Notes under the pieces: generated by a model | What the model was told of the DNA's origin: nothing | The model's input: the letters and a program-made list of their open reading frames with translations, nothing else | Databases searched by the model: none | Part shown: one piece after another, positions 7,743 through 15,962 of the stretch | Layout: the number at the start of each line of letters is the position of its first letter | Position numbering within the stretch: the stretch's first letter is position 1 | Position numbers and translations under genes: made by a program | Origin: JAAZPT01 sp964544955 | GTDB taxonomy: Bacteria; Bacillota; Clostridia; Christensenellales; Aristaeellaceae | Length of the DNA: 64,000 nucleotides | Assembly: GCA_964544955.1 (NCBI GenBank) | Contig: CAZJEB010000001.1 | Span: 310,001-374,000, forward strand | Direction of reading: 5' to 3'

Positions 7743-9503
7743 ATGGCAAAAGTTATTGGAATAGATTTAGGTACAACAAACTCTTGTGTTGCTTTTATGG
7801 AAGGTAACACTGCTCAAGTGATACCAAGTGCAGAAGGCTCGCGAACTACGCCATCTGTTGTTGCTTTTACAAAAGAAGGTGAGCGTATTGTTGGGCAAAT
7901 TGCCAAAAGACAATCTGTAACAAACCCAAACAGAACAATTAGTTCTATAAAAAGAGATATGGGTAGTGATAAAAGAATAAATATTGATGGTAAAGCATTT
8001 ACTCCCCAAGAAATTTCAGCTATGATTTTGCAAAAGTTAAAAAATGATGCTGAAGATTATATAGGCGAAGAAGTAACTCAGGCTGTAATAACTGTACCAG
8101 CCTATTTTTCGGATAGTCAAAGGCAAGCAACGAAGGACGCAGGTAAAATTGCAGGTTTAGAAGTATTGAGGATTATCAATGAACCAACCGCAGCAGCACT
8201 TGCATATGGAATTGATAGAACACTTAGACAAAAAATAATGGTTTATGACCTTGGCGGTGGAACTTTTGATATTTCTATACTTGAAATTAACTCTGATGTT
8301 ATCGAGGTTTTAGCAACATCCGGAAACAACAAACTTGGCGGAGATGACTTTGATGCCTGTTTATTGCGTTACCTAGTTGATGATTTAAAAACTAACAAAG
8401 TTGATATAACAAATGATGTAACCGCTATGCAAAGGGTGCGCGAAGCTGCAGAACACGCAAAATGTGAATTATCTAGCTCAATGATTACTGAAATAAATCT
8501 ACCTTTTTTAACAGTAGGAAAAAATGGCCCTGTACATTTACAAAAAGAAATAAGCAGATCGAAGTTTGATGAGCTTACAAGGCATTTAGTAAAATCAACA
8601 ATTGGCCCAATGGAACAAGCCCTTAAAGATGCTGGTATTAAAGTTACTGAATTAGATAAGGTGTTACTAGTGGGTGGTTCAACTAGAATACCAGCAATAC
8701 AGGACGCAGTAAAAAACTTTACAAAGCAAGAACCAAGTAAAAACATTAACCCTGATGAGTGTGTTGCAATGGGTGCCGCTATACAAGGTGGCATACTTGG
8801 AGGGGATGTAAAAGGATTGTTGTTGTTAGATGTAACACCACTTTCCCTTGGCATTGAAACAGTTGGTGATGTATTTAATTGTATTATAGAAAGAAATTCT
8901 ACATTGCCTGTTGAACAAAGCCAAGTTTTTACAACAGCAGCAAATTTTCAAACTAGCGTAGAGATAAACGTGCTACAAGGCGAAAGAAGCATTGCAAGCG
9001 CAAACAAATCACTAGGGAAATTTAAACTAACTGGAATTAGGCGTGCAATGCGTGGGGTTCCTCAAATTGAAGTTACATTTAGAATAGATACAAATGGTAT
9101 TGTTAATGTAAGTGCAAAAGACTTAGGAACAGGCAAGCACCAAAATATAACCTTAACTAACAGCTCAAACATGAGTCAACGCGAGATAGAAAATGCAATA
9201 TTAGATGGTGAAAAATACGCTGCTGAAGATAAATTAAAAAAACAGAATTTAGAAACAATTAATAAAGCTGAAGAATTAATTATTAAAGCTAAAACAATAT
9301 CAAAATCACTTAATAGTGAATATAGAGAACAACTAAATTCAGTTATAAACGATACAAGAAAAGCAATAGAGTTAAAAGATTATAACGACATACAACGTTT
9401 AAGCGAAAAATTAGAAAACATACTTGCAGTATCAGGTAATGTTGCCTCTGAGAACTATGATAGCGAAGATGGCGCAAGCGATGCTGACTATACAGTGAAA
9501 TGA
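7743..9503 (+). CDS. Hsp70 family chaperone (DnaK-like, short lid)
   Basis: A 586-residue Hsp70. The nucleotide-binding domain is complete: GIDLGTTNS at residues 5-13, VYDLGGGTFD in the second phosphate loop, and LVGGSTRIP in the adenosine motif. The substrate-binding domain begins with LLLDVTPLSLGIE. The C-terminal helical lid is shorter than in classical DnaK (about 610 residues), but the tail still ends in an acidic DADYTVK segment like DnaK. There is no grpE or classical dnaJ beside it and no CIRCE operator upstream; instead it leads a module with DUF5685, a J/TPR protein and a zinc-ribbon membrane protein. It could be the only DnaK of the cell, but the context suggests a specialised paralogue. 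Confidence 0.9.
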   Translation: MAKVIGIDLGTTNSCVAFMEGNTAQVIPSAEGSRTTPSVVAFTKEGERIVGQIAKRQSVTNPNRTISSIKRDMGSDKRINIDGKAFTPQEISAMILQKLKNDAEDYIGEEVTQAVITVPAYFSDSQRQATKDAGKIAGLEVLRIINEPTAAALAYGIDRTLRQKIMVYDLGGGTFDISILEINSDVIEVLATSGNNKLGGDDFDACLLRYLVDDLKTNKVDITNDVTAMQRVREAAEHAKCELSSSMITEINLPFLTVGKNGPVHLQKEISRSKFDELTRHLVKSTIGPMEQALKDAGIKVTELDKVLLVGGSTRIPAIQDAVKNFTKQEPSKNINPDECVAMGAAIQGGILGGDVKGLLLLDVTPLSLGIETVGDVFNCIIERNSTLPVEQSQVFTTAANFQTSVEINVLQGERSIASANKSLGKFKLTGIRRAMRGVPQIEVTFRIDTNGIVNVSAKDLGTGKHQNITLTNSSNMSQREIENAILDGEKYAAEDKLKKQNLETINKAEELIIKAKTISKSLNSEYREQLNSVINDTRKAIELKDYNDIQRLSEKLENILAVSGNVASENYDSEDGASDADYTVK

Positions 9504-9516
9504 AAACGAGGTAAAA

Positions 9517-10380
9517 ATGTTTGGATATATCAACATTGATGAGCAAGCATTATCCGATAAAGGAATAGAAAGATATAAATCTTTATATTGTGGGCTTTGC
9601 TCGAAAATAAAAGAACGTCACGGTTCAACTAAACGTATTGTATTGAGTTATGATATGACATTCATGCTTTTGCTATTAACATCATTATATGAGCCAAAAG
9701 AGAAGGTCTGGGATGGTAAATGTTTTGTTCACCCTTTAAAAAAGCATACATTTACTACAAATGAAGTTAGTGATTATGTTGCTGACATGAATATTGTTGC
9801 TGCTTACTTTAAAGTAGCCGATGATGTAAATGACACAAAAAAGTTAATTTCCTCTTTAGAAAAAGCATTTTTAGAGAAAACTTATTTATCGCTGAAGAAT
9901 AAGTACCCAAGACAATGTTCTTCTTTTGAAAAAGCAATGGATGAAATTAAAAATTTTGAACATAATGATTGCGATAACGTGGATGTACTTGCTAACAAAA
10001 GTGCAGAGTTTATTGGAGAAATTTTTGTTTATAAAGAAGATTATTGGGCTCCTTTACTTAGGTCAATAGGAAAGGCTTTAGGGCGTTTCATATATTTGAT
10101 GGATGCATATGAGGATTTGGACTCTGATATTAAACACAAAAAGTTTAACCCCCTAAAAAGTATATATAAACGTGCAGATTATGAAGATTTATGCAAAGAT
10201 AGTTTAACAATGCTTATTGCTGAATGCACTAGAGCCTTTGAATTATTGCCTTTAGAGCTTGACATTGACATTATGAGAAACATACTTTACAGTGGTGTAT
10301 GGTTGAAATATAATACAATTTATAACGCAAAGACAAATAAAAATAATAAGTTAAAAAGGAAGGATATAGTTAATGAATAA
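9517..10380 (+). CDS. DUF5685 family protein with two Asp-rich motifs
   Basis: A 287-residue, mainly helical protein of a family without known function, recognised by the N-terminal YCGLC (C25, C28) with C69 and H72 further on, a likely metal site. Two Asp-rich motifs are present: DDVND at 102-106 and DAYEDLDSD at 196-204, the latter followed by a basic KHKK and NPL. Their spacing and placement recall the DDxxD and DxxxD metal-binding motifs of class I isoprenoid synthases. That similarity is my reading, not an established fact. The gene starts 13 bases after hsp70 and overlaps the J-protein gene by 8 bases, so the three are surely co-expressed. Confidence 0.8.
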   Translation: MFGYINIDEQALSDKGIERYKSLYCGLCSKIKERHGSTKRIVLSYDMTFMLLLLTSLYEPKEKVWDGKCFVHPLKKHTFTTNEVSDYVADMNIVAAYFKVADDVNDTKKLISSLEKAFLEKTYLSLKNKYPRQCSSFEKAMDEIKNFEHNDCDNVDVLANKSAEFIGEIFVYKEDYWAPLLRSIGKALGRFIYLMDAYEDLDSDIKHKKFNPLKSIYKRADYEDLCKDSLTMLIAECTRAFELLPLELDIDIMRNILYSGVWLKYNTIYNAKTNKNNKLKRKDIVNE

Positions 10381-11116
10381 CGACCCTTATTCAATATTAG
10401 GAGTTTCACCAAATGCTAGCGATGAAGAAATAAAAGCAGCATATAGAAAACTTGCTAAAAAATACCATCCTGACCTTAATAATGGTTCTGCGGAAGCCGA
10501 GAAGAAAATGCGCGAAATAAACCAAGCTTATACTGAACTTATTAAAAACAAAAACTATTCAAATAGCTCTAGTTATGGTAACAGTAATAGACAGGGCGGC
10601 AACCCCTTTAGTGGAAATTATCAAAATGGATCTGGACAAGGATATGATTTTGGTGAATTTGACTTTTTTGATTTCTTTAATACATTTTCTCAGCAACAGC
10701 AACAACAGCAAAATAGTAGAACAACTTACAGAACGGAAAGAAAAGCGCAGGATGACCCTCGCTTAGCTGATGCTGAAGAAGCAATATTAGGTGGTAGAAG
10801 CAGGCAAGCACTTCAAATACTAGACTCAATGATTCACAGAAGTGCAGAGTGGCATTACTTATATGCAAAAGCAAGTTTAAACTTAGGCAACAGGGTAACT
10901 GCTTTAAAAGAGGCAAGAACTGCCGTGCAACTCGACCCAGATTGTGGAGATTATAGGGATTTATTGGAGAGATTGCAGGCAGGAAACACGCAATACCAAA
11001 CATTTGGTCAAAGCCAAGGATACCAAAGTCAACTTTGCTCAAACCCGTGTTTAACATGCCTTGCAGCTAATGTTTTATTAAACTGTTTTTGTGGCCGTAG
11101 ATTTTTATGTTGTTAA
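10373..11116 (+). CDS. J-domain protein with TPR-like region and Cys-rich tail
   Basis: A 247-residue co-chaperone candidate. The J domain occupies residues 4-63 with the essential HPD tripeptide (YHPD) in the usual loop, so it should stimulate the ATPase of an Hsp70, presumably the one two genes upstream. A Gly/Asn/Gln-rich linker (including six consecutive Q) leads to a helical repeat region at about 130-205 (ALQILDSM and AVQLDP are TPR-like). The last 26 residues contain seven cysteines, suggesting metal binding or membrane association. It lacks the zinc-finger and client-binding domains of DnaJ. Confidence 0.85.
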   Translation: MNNDPYSILGVSPNASDEEIKAAYRKLAKKYHPDLNNGSAEAEKKMREINQAYTELIKNKNYSNSSSYGNSNRQGGNPFSGNYQNGSGQGYDFGEFDFFDFFNTFSQQQQQQQNSRTTYRTERKAQDDPRLADAEEAILGGRSRQALQILDSMIHRSAEWHYLYAKASLNLGNRVTALKEARTAVQLDPDCGDYRDLLERLQAGNTQYQTFGQSQGYQSQLCSNPCLTCLAANVLLNCFCGRRFLCC

Positions 11117-11135
11117 TATAATTGGAGGATAAATT

Positions 11136-11549
11136 ATGAATTTTTTTCAAAAATTAAAACAATCGTTTGCAATTTTTATGCGCGACCGATATGGCGCTGA
11201 TGAGTTATCAAGAGTTTTACTAATTATTGGTATTGCTTTATATATTTTGTCTATGATATTTAGATTGCCATTATTAAGTACAATTGGTTTGGCTTTATAT
11301 ATATTCACAATTTTTAGAATGTTTTCCAAAAATAGATATAAAAGATCTGAGGAAAACAGGAAGTATTTATTGCTAAAGAATAAACTTAGTACTGAATATA
11401 AACAAGCCAAAATTAGATACGAAAATAGAAAAGAATACAAATACTTAAAATGCCCTAAATGCAAAACAAGAATAAGGTTACCAAGAAATATTGGAAACGT
11501 TACAATAAACTGTAAACAATGTGGAAATAAATTTGATGCTAAAGGATAA
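11136..11549 (+). CDS. Membrane protein with C-terminal zinc ribbon
   Basis: A 137-residue protein with two hydrophobic helices (about residues 25-43 and 46-63) separated by a short loop, then a basic helical stretch and a zinc ribbon at about 108-133 (CPKCKTRIRLP ... CKQCG). Its strong SD (TTGGAGG) and 19-base gap from the J-protein gene place it as the last gene of the Hsp70 module. Similar small membrane zinc-ribbon proteins accompany J-domain proteins in other Clostridia as far as I recall; the function is unknown. Confidence 0.7.
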   Translation: MNFFQKLKQSFAIFMRDRYGADELSRVLLIIGIALYILSMIFRLPLLSTIGLALYIFTIFRMFSKNRYKRSEENRKYLLLKNKLSTEYKQAKIRYENRKEYKYLKCPKCKTRIRLPRNIGNVTINCKQCGNKFDAKG

Positions 11550-11552
11550 AAC

Positions 11553-11580
11553 AAAAAAAGAGCCATAAGGCTCTTTTTTT
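11553..11580. terminator. Bidirectional terminator between the Hsp70 module and galM
   Basis: AAAAAAAGAGCC and GGCTCTTTTTTT form a 12-bp stem with a 4-base loop. A/T tracts on both sides let it serve both the plus-strand module and the convergent galM transcript. Confidence 0.9.
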
Positions 11581-11589
11581 GTTTAAATA

Positions 11590-12642
11590 TTATAATAACC
11601 CAAACTCATATTCTGTAACGGAATAAAAGGTTTCGTTTTTATCAAGAACAATTGATGGGAAGTTGTCATGATTAATACTGTCTGGATAATGTTGTGTTTC
11701 CAAGCAAATTGATGAAAAATTGCCATAGTGAGCACCATCTTTTCCACCTGAAATATCTGTTGTACATGCCGTATACACCTGAACACCTGGTTGATCTGTA
11801 TATGTTTTCATAACAATACCAGTTTTTTCGGAATACAATGTTGATATTTCTGCCTTTTTTCCATTATTGTTTAAACAAAAATTATGGTCAAGGCCACCAG
11901 CATTTTTCATTAATTCATTTGAATTTCTATTTTCCAAAACATTTGCAACTTTAACAGTTTTTCTTAAATCAAAGGGTGTTCCATCAACAGGCAAAAGCTC
12001 ACCAGTAGGAATCAATTCATTATTAGCATTGCAAATATGGTCAGCATCAACAATTATATAATGTTCAAAAACATTACCTGCATCATGCCCCTCTAAATTA
12101 AAATAGCTATGATTTGTAAAGTTAACTATGGTTTTTTTATCTGTTTTTGCATAATACTCAATTTTTAGTTTTGACTTATCATCAATAGAAAAAACCACTT
12201 TAAAATCTAAATTACCAGGATATCCTTCTTCCCCATCTGGACTTAACAAGCATAATTCCAAAGTGTTTTTTTCACTAAATTCTTTTGCGTTAAACAGCTG
12301 TTTAGTAAAATTTGATTTTGAACCACCATGTAAATGATTGTTTCCATTATTTTTATCAAGCTTATACAACACACCATCCAACATGAATTGGGCATTAGCA
12401 ATTCTATTGGCGTGCCTACCAATAGTAAAACCCATGCTCCCACATTTGCCTGTATATGGTACAACATTATCAAAACCGGTTACAACGTCAACAAAGTTAT
12501 TATTTTTATCTTTTACTTTTAATGATGTAATGCATGCACCATAATTTGTTATTGAGCACTCAATGTTTTCATTACTTATTGTATACAAAAAAGTTTCACG
12601 ACCATCATCAAGTTTACCAAAACTGTTTTTTACAATTGACAT
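11590..12642 (-). CDS. galM: Aldose 1-epimerase
   Basis: A 350-residue galactose mutarotase, interconverting alpha and beta anomers of hexoses. Family landmarks are NGNNHLHGG, VNFTNHSYFNL (substrate-binding His) and CLETQHYPDS, whose Glu is the expected catalytic base. The N-terminus has the usual ITNYGACITSLKV strand pattern. It is the last gene of a minus-strand unit after pgsA and the GMP-synthase-like gene, 14 bases behind the latter. The maltose phosphorylase and galactokinase-family genes at 36.8-40.4 kb could use the same sugars. Confidence 0.9.
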   Translation of the reverse strand: MSIVKNSFGKLDDGRETFLYTISNENIECSITNYGACITSLKVKDKNNNFVDVVTGFDNVVPYTGKCGSMGFTIGRHANRIANAQFMLDGVLYKLDKNNGNNHLHGGSKSNFTKQLFNAKEFSEKNTLELCLLSPDGEEGYPGNLDFKVVFSIDDKSKLKIEYYAKTDKKTIVNFTNHSYFNLEGHDAGNVFEHYIIVDADHICNANNELIPTGELLPVDGTPFDLRKTVKVANVLENRNSNELMKNAGGLDHNFCLNNNGKKAEISTLYSEKTGIVMKTYTDQPGVQVYTACTTDISGGKDGAHYGNFSSICLETQHYPDSINHDNFPSIVLDKNETFYSVTEYEFGLL

Positions 12643-12656
12643 AATAATTCTCCTTA

Positions 12657-14120
12657 TTATTCTAATATATTAAAGCTTTCACTTGGTGTAACATCATATA
12701 AAACATGCCTAATTTGGGGATATGTATATTTTAATTTCTCAGTAACCCTTTCTAATAGGTCATACGGCATTCTGAATGCATAAGCAGTTTTATTTTGAGA
12801 GTTTTGAACTGCCCTTAAAATAACAGAGTACATATCATTAAAACCTGGGTAAGGGGTGATAATAGAATAATAGCGCCACAACTTTTTGCTTAATTTATTT
12901 TCATTTATTTCTCGAACAAAAACATCATCAATGCCCTTAAGTAAATTCAAATTATCTTTATTTACTTCACCTAATACCCTTAATGCTAAGCCACTGCTTG
13001 GGAACGGTTGTTTATTAACAATCTCTTCAGGTAGCATAAAATATGACGCCAAGTTTCTAACTTCAAACTTAAATAAATTAGCCAATGGTTGATAGCTTTT
13101 TAATTCATCATCATGATCATTACTATCATCAATAATTTCAAAATTTGATGAATTAAACAAAATATCATTATAGTTTGTTCCAGTTATAACCAATGTATTA
13201 TCGTCGAATTTTCTGCTTTCATTTGTTAATGTTATTTTTATAAGCTTTCTAATAGCAATTTCTTTTTTTGAGTTTTCAGATATGTTTTTAATTTCGTTTA
13301 AAAATGCATCACTAGCATCAACATTAATAATTGGAACTTTTAAATAGTTTTCAAAAAAGTTAGTTAATTCTTTTACTTCATTTAACCTAAAAAAACCATT
13401 ATTAATAATTATGCACTTAACATTATCACCAAAGGCTTGCTTAGCAATTACTGTTGAAACAATGCTATCAATGCCACCTGATACAGCACAAATAACATTA
13501 TGATTTTTATATTTTTCCTTTATCTTATCGATTTCATCAACAATAAATTCTTTAATATCCCAACTTTGGGCACAAAGGCATAAATCAATAGCAAAACCTA
13601 AAATTAATTCAAAGCTTTCGGGGTCATTGCGCTCTAGTACCCTTTGTGTACCATATATTTCCAATTGTTTATGGCAAACATCAACGCAAACATCATCTTC
13701 AGTTTTAGCAAAGCAATCCATATTTTCGCCCGGGAATAGCTTCCTTGCCCTTACCATAGCCTCGTTATGTTTGCTTAAAAAATTATTTTTATCAGTATTA
13801 AAATTTAAAACCTGAGATGAATTTACTGCAATACCTTCTGAAACTTTACCGCCATACATTAAATTTATTGCCGCCGCAGCACTACCAATAGCTAAAACAG
13901 GTAAACCAAGTTTTAACCACATAGAGTCAGTTTGTATCCCCAAAACACTACCTGCATAATCACCAACAATTATAATACCTTTGCAACCTTCGGTATTTAC
14001 TGCCCTAACTTCGGTACTGCCAGGATATACTTTGGAATAAATTTTATTACTTCTCAACATTCTTGATACAAGAATAGAGTTTGTAACATGAAAATTTAAA
14101 ATGATAATAAATTCTTTCAT
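12657..14120 (-). CDS. GMP synthase-like protein with degenerate glutaminase and altered XMP site
   Basis: A 487-residue protein with the overall order of GuaA: N-terminal class I glutamine amidotransferase domain (about 1-185), ATP pyrophosphatase domain with the PP-loop SGGIDS at 214-219, and C-terminal dimerisation domain. The glutaminase catalytic Cys region (normally GICYG) reads AIGSAAAA (78-84), and the FHPE triad segment reads TQRVLER, so Cys, His and Glu are all missing. In the synthetase part the HHNVGGLP loop is replaced by an acidic Ser/Asp segment, and the C-terminal KPPATIEWE tail, which contacts XMP in GuaA, is replaced by a sequence lacking its Lys and Thr. QPFP and VLGEV are kept. 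It is probably not a normal GMP synthase; the ATP site looks usable. No frameshift is visible. Confidence 0.75.
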   Translation of the reverse strand: MKEFIIILNFHVTNSILVSRMLRSNKIYSKVYPGSTEVRAVNTEGCKGIIIVGDYAGSVLGIQTDSMWLKLGLPVLAIGSAAAAINLMYGGKVSEGIAVNSSQVLNFNTDKNNFLSKHNEAMVRARKLFPGENMDCFAKTEDDVCVDVCHKQLEIYGTQRVLERNDPESFELILGFAIDLCLCAQSWDIKEFIVDEIDKIKEKYKNHNVICAVSGGIDSIVSTVIAKQAFGDNVKCIIINNGFFRLNEVKELTNFFENYLKVPIINVDASDAFLNEIKNISENSKKEIAIRKLIKITLTNESRKFDDNTLVITGTNYNDILFNSSNFEIIDDSNDHDDELKSYQPLANLFKFEVRNLASYFMLPEEIVNKQPFPSSGLALRVLGEVNKDNLNLLKGIDDVFVREINENKLSKKLWRYYSIITPYPGFNDMYSVILRAVQNSQNKTAYAFRMPYDLLERVTEKLKYTYPQIRHVLYDVTPSESFNILE

Positions 14121-14132
14121 TGAAAGACCTCA

Positions 14133-14714
14133 CTAACTATTAGCTTTAAGTTTTTTTACACCATTATTAATATATATAGCTAAGGCTACCAATGCTACAA
14201 TCACTGACAACCAAATTAAAATTAAATCCAGCCTAAAATTTATTTCAATAAAATAACTGTTAAAAAAAGAGGCAATTAATGCAACAATAAATAAAAGTTG
14301 ACCAATTTTACCAATAGCATTACTATACACAACTATATTGCGTTTTAACATATATATTGAACCAATTATCATTACAATTTCCTTAAAAGCAATAATTAGT
14401 ATAGGCGCAATTGGGATTGCACCACCAATATATTGTGAAATAAATACAGATATAACCATAACCTTATCTGCAATAGGATCCATTAACTTACCAAAATTTG
14501 TTATTAAATTGTATTTTCTAGCTATATAGCCATCTAAAAAATCTGTAAAACTTGCTACTAAAAATATGCATAATGCGATATATTTATTTGTACCTAAATT
14601 AAAATAAACAAACCAATAAATAGGTATTAATAATAATCTGGCTAATGTTAAGGCATTTGGCAAGTTTTTATTTTTATCTATGTAAACTTTAACTTTTTTT
14701 AAGAATAATTGCAT
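14133..14714 (-). CDS. pgsA: CDP-diacylglycerol--glycerol-3-phosphate 3-phosphatidyltransferase
   Basis: A 193-residue integral membrane enzyme of phosphatidylglycerol synthesis. The CDP-alcohol phosphotransferase signature DGYIAR-x8-GKLMDPIADK is present (after SFTDFL), and NALTLARLL marks the start of the first helix. About five or six transmembrane segments follow. An in-frame TTG at 14732 would add six residues but lies over the GGAGG ribosome-binding site, so ATG 14714 is chosen. It heads the pgsA - GMP-synthase-like - galM unit. Confidence 0.9.
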   Translation of the reverse strand: MQLFLKKVKVYIDKNKNLPNALTLARLLLIPIYWFVYFNLGTNKYIALCIFLVASFTDFLDGYIARKYNLITNFGKLMDPIADKVMVISVFISQYIGGAIPIAPILIIAFKEIVMIIGSIYMLKRNIVVYSNAIGKIGQLLFIVALIASFFNSYFIEINFRLDLILIWLSVIVALVALAIYINNGVKKLKANS

Positions 14715-14781
14715 TTGAAAAGCATCCTCCAAACATTGATATTATAACATAACGCTTGAATATTTAAAAGAACAATAGCAC

Positions 14782-14810
14782 TTGCTTATATATAGGCAAT
14801 TAATTATAAT
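14782..14810 (+). promoter_or_regulatory. Promoter of the small alarmone synthetase
   Basis: TTGCTT (14782-14787) and a perfect TATAAT (14805-14810) with a 17-base spacer lie 24 bases before the start codon. Confidence 0.7.
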
Positions 14811-14833
14811 AAAGAAAAAACTAAGGAAATAAA

Positions 14834-15580
14834 ATGACTGATAACATAAAAGAGTATATAGACGAAAATATACTAGCTAAAATTACAAAAGATTTTTATA
14901 AGTATCAAGTTAGGTATAAATCTGCTATACGGCAATTACGAGCAAGGTTAGAAACTTTAAACGAAGAATTTAATTTGAACCATAAAAGAAACCCAATCCA
15001 TCATATGGAAAGTAGATTAAAAACTCCATTAAGCATATTACAAAAACTTAAAAGAAAAGGTTTTGAATTAAGTATGGATTCTGCCATTGATTTACTAACG
15101 GACATAGCAGGTGTTAGGGTTGTATGTTCCTATATAGACGATACATACCACATTTCAAAACTTTTAATTGCTCAAGATGATATTGATATTATAAGAATTA
15201 GAGATTATATTGAAAACCCAAAAGAAAATGGATATAGAAGCTTACATTTAATAGTAACGATTCCTGTTTATTTAAACGAGCAAAAATATAAAGTGCCTGT
15301 TGAAATACAAATAAGGACTATTGCTATGGACTTTTGGGCATCATTAGAGCATAGATTAAGATATAAAGAAAATTTAGTAATACCAAAAGCTTTAAATGAA
15401 GAATTAATTAAAACGGCTGATGAAATAGAAAATATTGATAAAAAAATGCAATTGATATATAACATGGTTCAAGAATTAAACCCTGAGGAAGCTAAGGATT
15501 ATTACATAAAACACCCTCAAATGTATAACAATTATTTACAAGAAAAAGAAGAAAATTTATTTTCACCTTTAAACAAATAA
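14834..15580 (+). CDS. Small alarmone synthetase (RelQ/YjbM-like GTP pyrophosphokinase)
   Basis: A 248-residue single-domain (p)ppGpp synthetase. The synthetase core is complete: KTPLSILQKLKRKG (basic substrate loop), DIAGVRVVCSYIDD, NPKENGYRSLHL and the QIRTIAMDFWASLEH signature that is typical of RelQ-type enzymes. HD hydrolase, TGS and ACT domains are absent, so it can make but not degrade alarmone, and depends on the bifunctional RelA/SpoT protein encoded at 24.9-27.1 kb. It has its own promoter and stands alone. Confidence 0.9.
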   Translation: MTDNIKEYIDENILAKITKDFYKYQVRYKSAIRQLRARLETLNEEFNLNHKRNPIHHMESRLKTPLSILQKLKRKGFELSMDSAIDLLTDIAGVRVVCSYIDDTYHISKLLIAQDDIDIIRIRDYIENPKENGYRSLHLIVTIPVYLNEQKYKVPVEIQIRTIAMDFWASLEHRLRYKENLVIPKALNEELIKTADEIENIDKKMQLIYNMVQELNPEEAKDYYIKHPQMYNNYLQEKEENLFSPLNK

Positions 15581-15594
15581 TTTGTAATAATCTA

Positions 15595-15623
15595 TTGCAA
15601 ATATTGAATAATTGTGTTATTAT
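15595..15623 (+). promoter_or_regulatory. Promoter of rpmE
   Basis: TTGCAA (15595-15600) and TATTAT (15618-15623) are separated by 17 bases. The resulting leader of about 45 bases contains a small GTTAT/ATAAC inverted repeat at 15637-15648 before the AGTGAGGTGA ribosome-binding site. Confidence 0.65.
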
Positions 15624-15673
15624 ATTTTCTGCAGTTGTTATTTATAACACATGCCCAAGTGAGGTGATAAAGC

Positions 15674-15871
15674 ATGAAAGAAAAAATACATCCAGATTAT
15701 GGCAAAGCAGTTGTACGTTGTGTTTGCGGAGAAACATTTGAAACAGGTTCAGTAAAAAAAGATATAAAGGTTGAAATTTGCTCAAAATGCCACCCTTTCT
15801 ATACAGGTAAACAAAAACTTATTGATAGTGGCGGTCGTGTTGATCGTTTCAACAAACGTTTCGGTCTTTAA
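15674..15871 (+). CDS. rpmE: 50S ribosomal protein L31 (zinc-binding form)
   Basis: A 65-residue L31 with four cysteines, C16, C18, C36 and C39, in the zinc-binding C+ arrangement. KIHPDYGKAVVRC at the start and HPFYTGKQK-x9-DRFNKRF at the end are classic. The zinc-free paralogue, if any, is not in this window. It has its own promoter and terminator, although the next four genes are the usual downstream partners in Clostridia. Confidence 0.97.
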   Translation: MKEKIHPDYGKAVVRCVCGETFETGSVKKDIKVEICSKCHPFYTGKQKLIDSGGRVDRFNKRFGL

Positions 15872-15883
15872 TTTTTGTTATTT

Positions 15884-15918
15884 AAGGAAGCAGTCACTAT
15901 TTGATTGCTTCCTTTTTT
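15884..15918 (+). terminator. Terminator after rpmE
   Basis: AAGGAAGCAGTCA pairs with TGATTGCTTCCTT (one G-T pair) around a 5-base loop, followed by six T. Read-through would feed the DUF1385 - prmC - prfA unit. Confidence 0.85.
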
Positions 15919-15962
15919 AAAATAAATTTATACAATTTAATGGAATATTTGAGGTGAAAATA

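Noticed and set aside
8369..8854. A 161-codon minus-strand frame inside hsp70.
   Set aside because: Antisense shadow of the Hsp70 gene, no start signal and no recognisable protein features.
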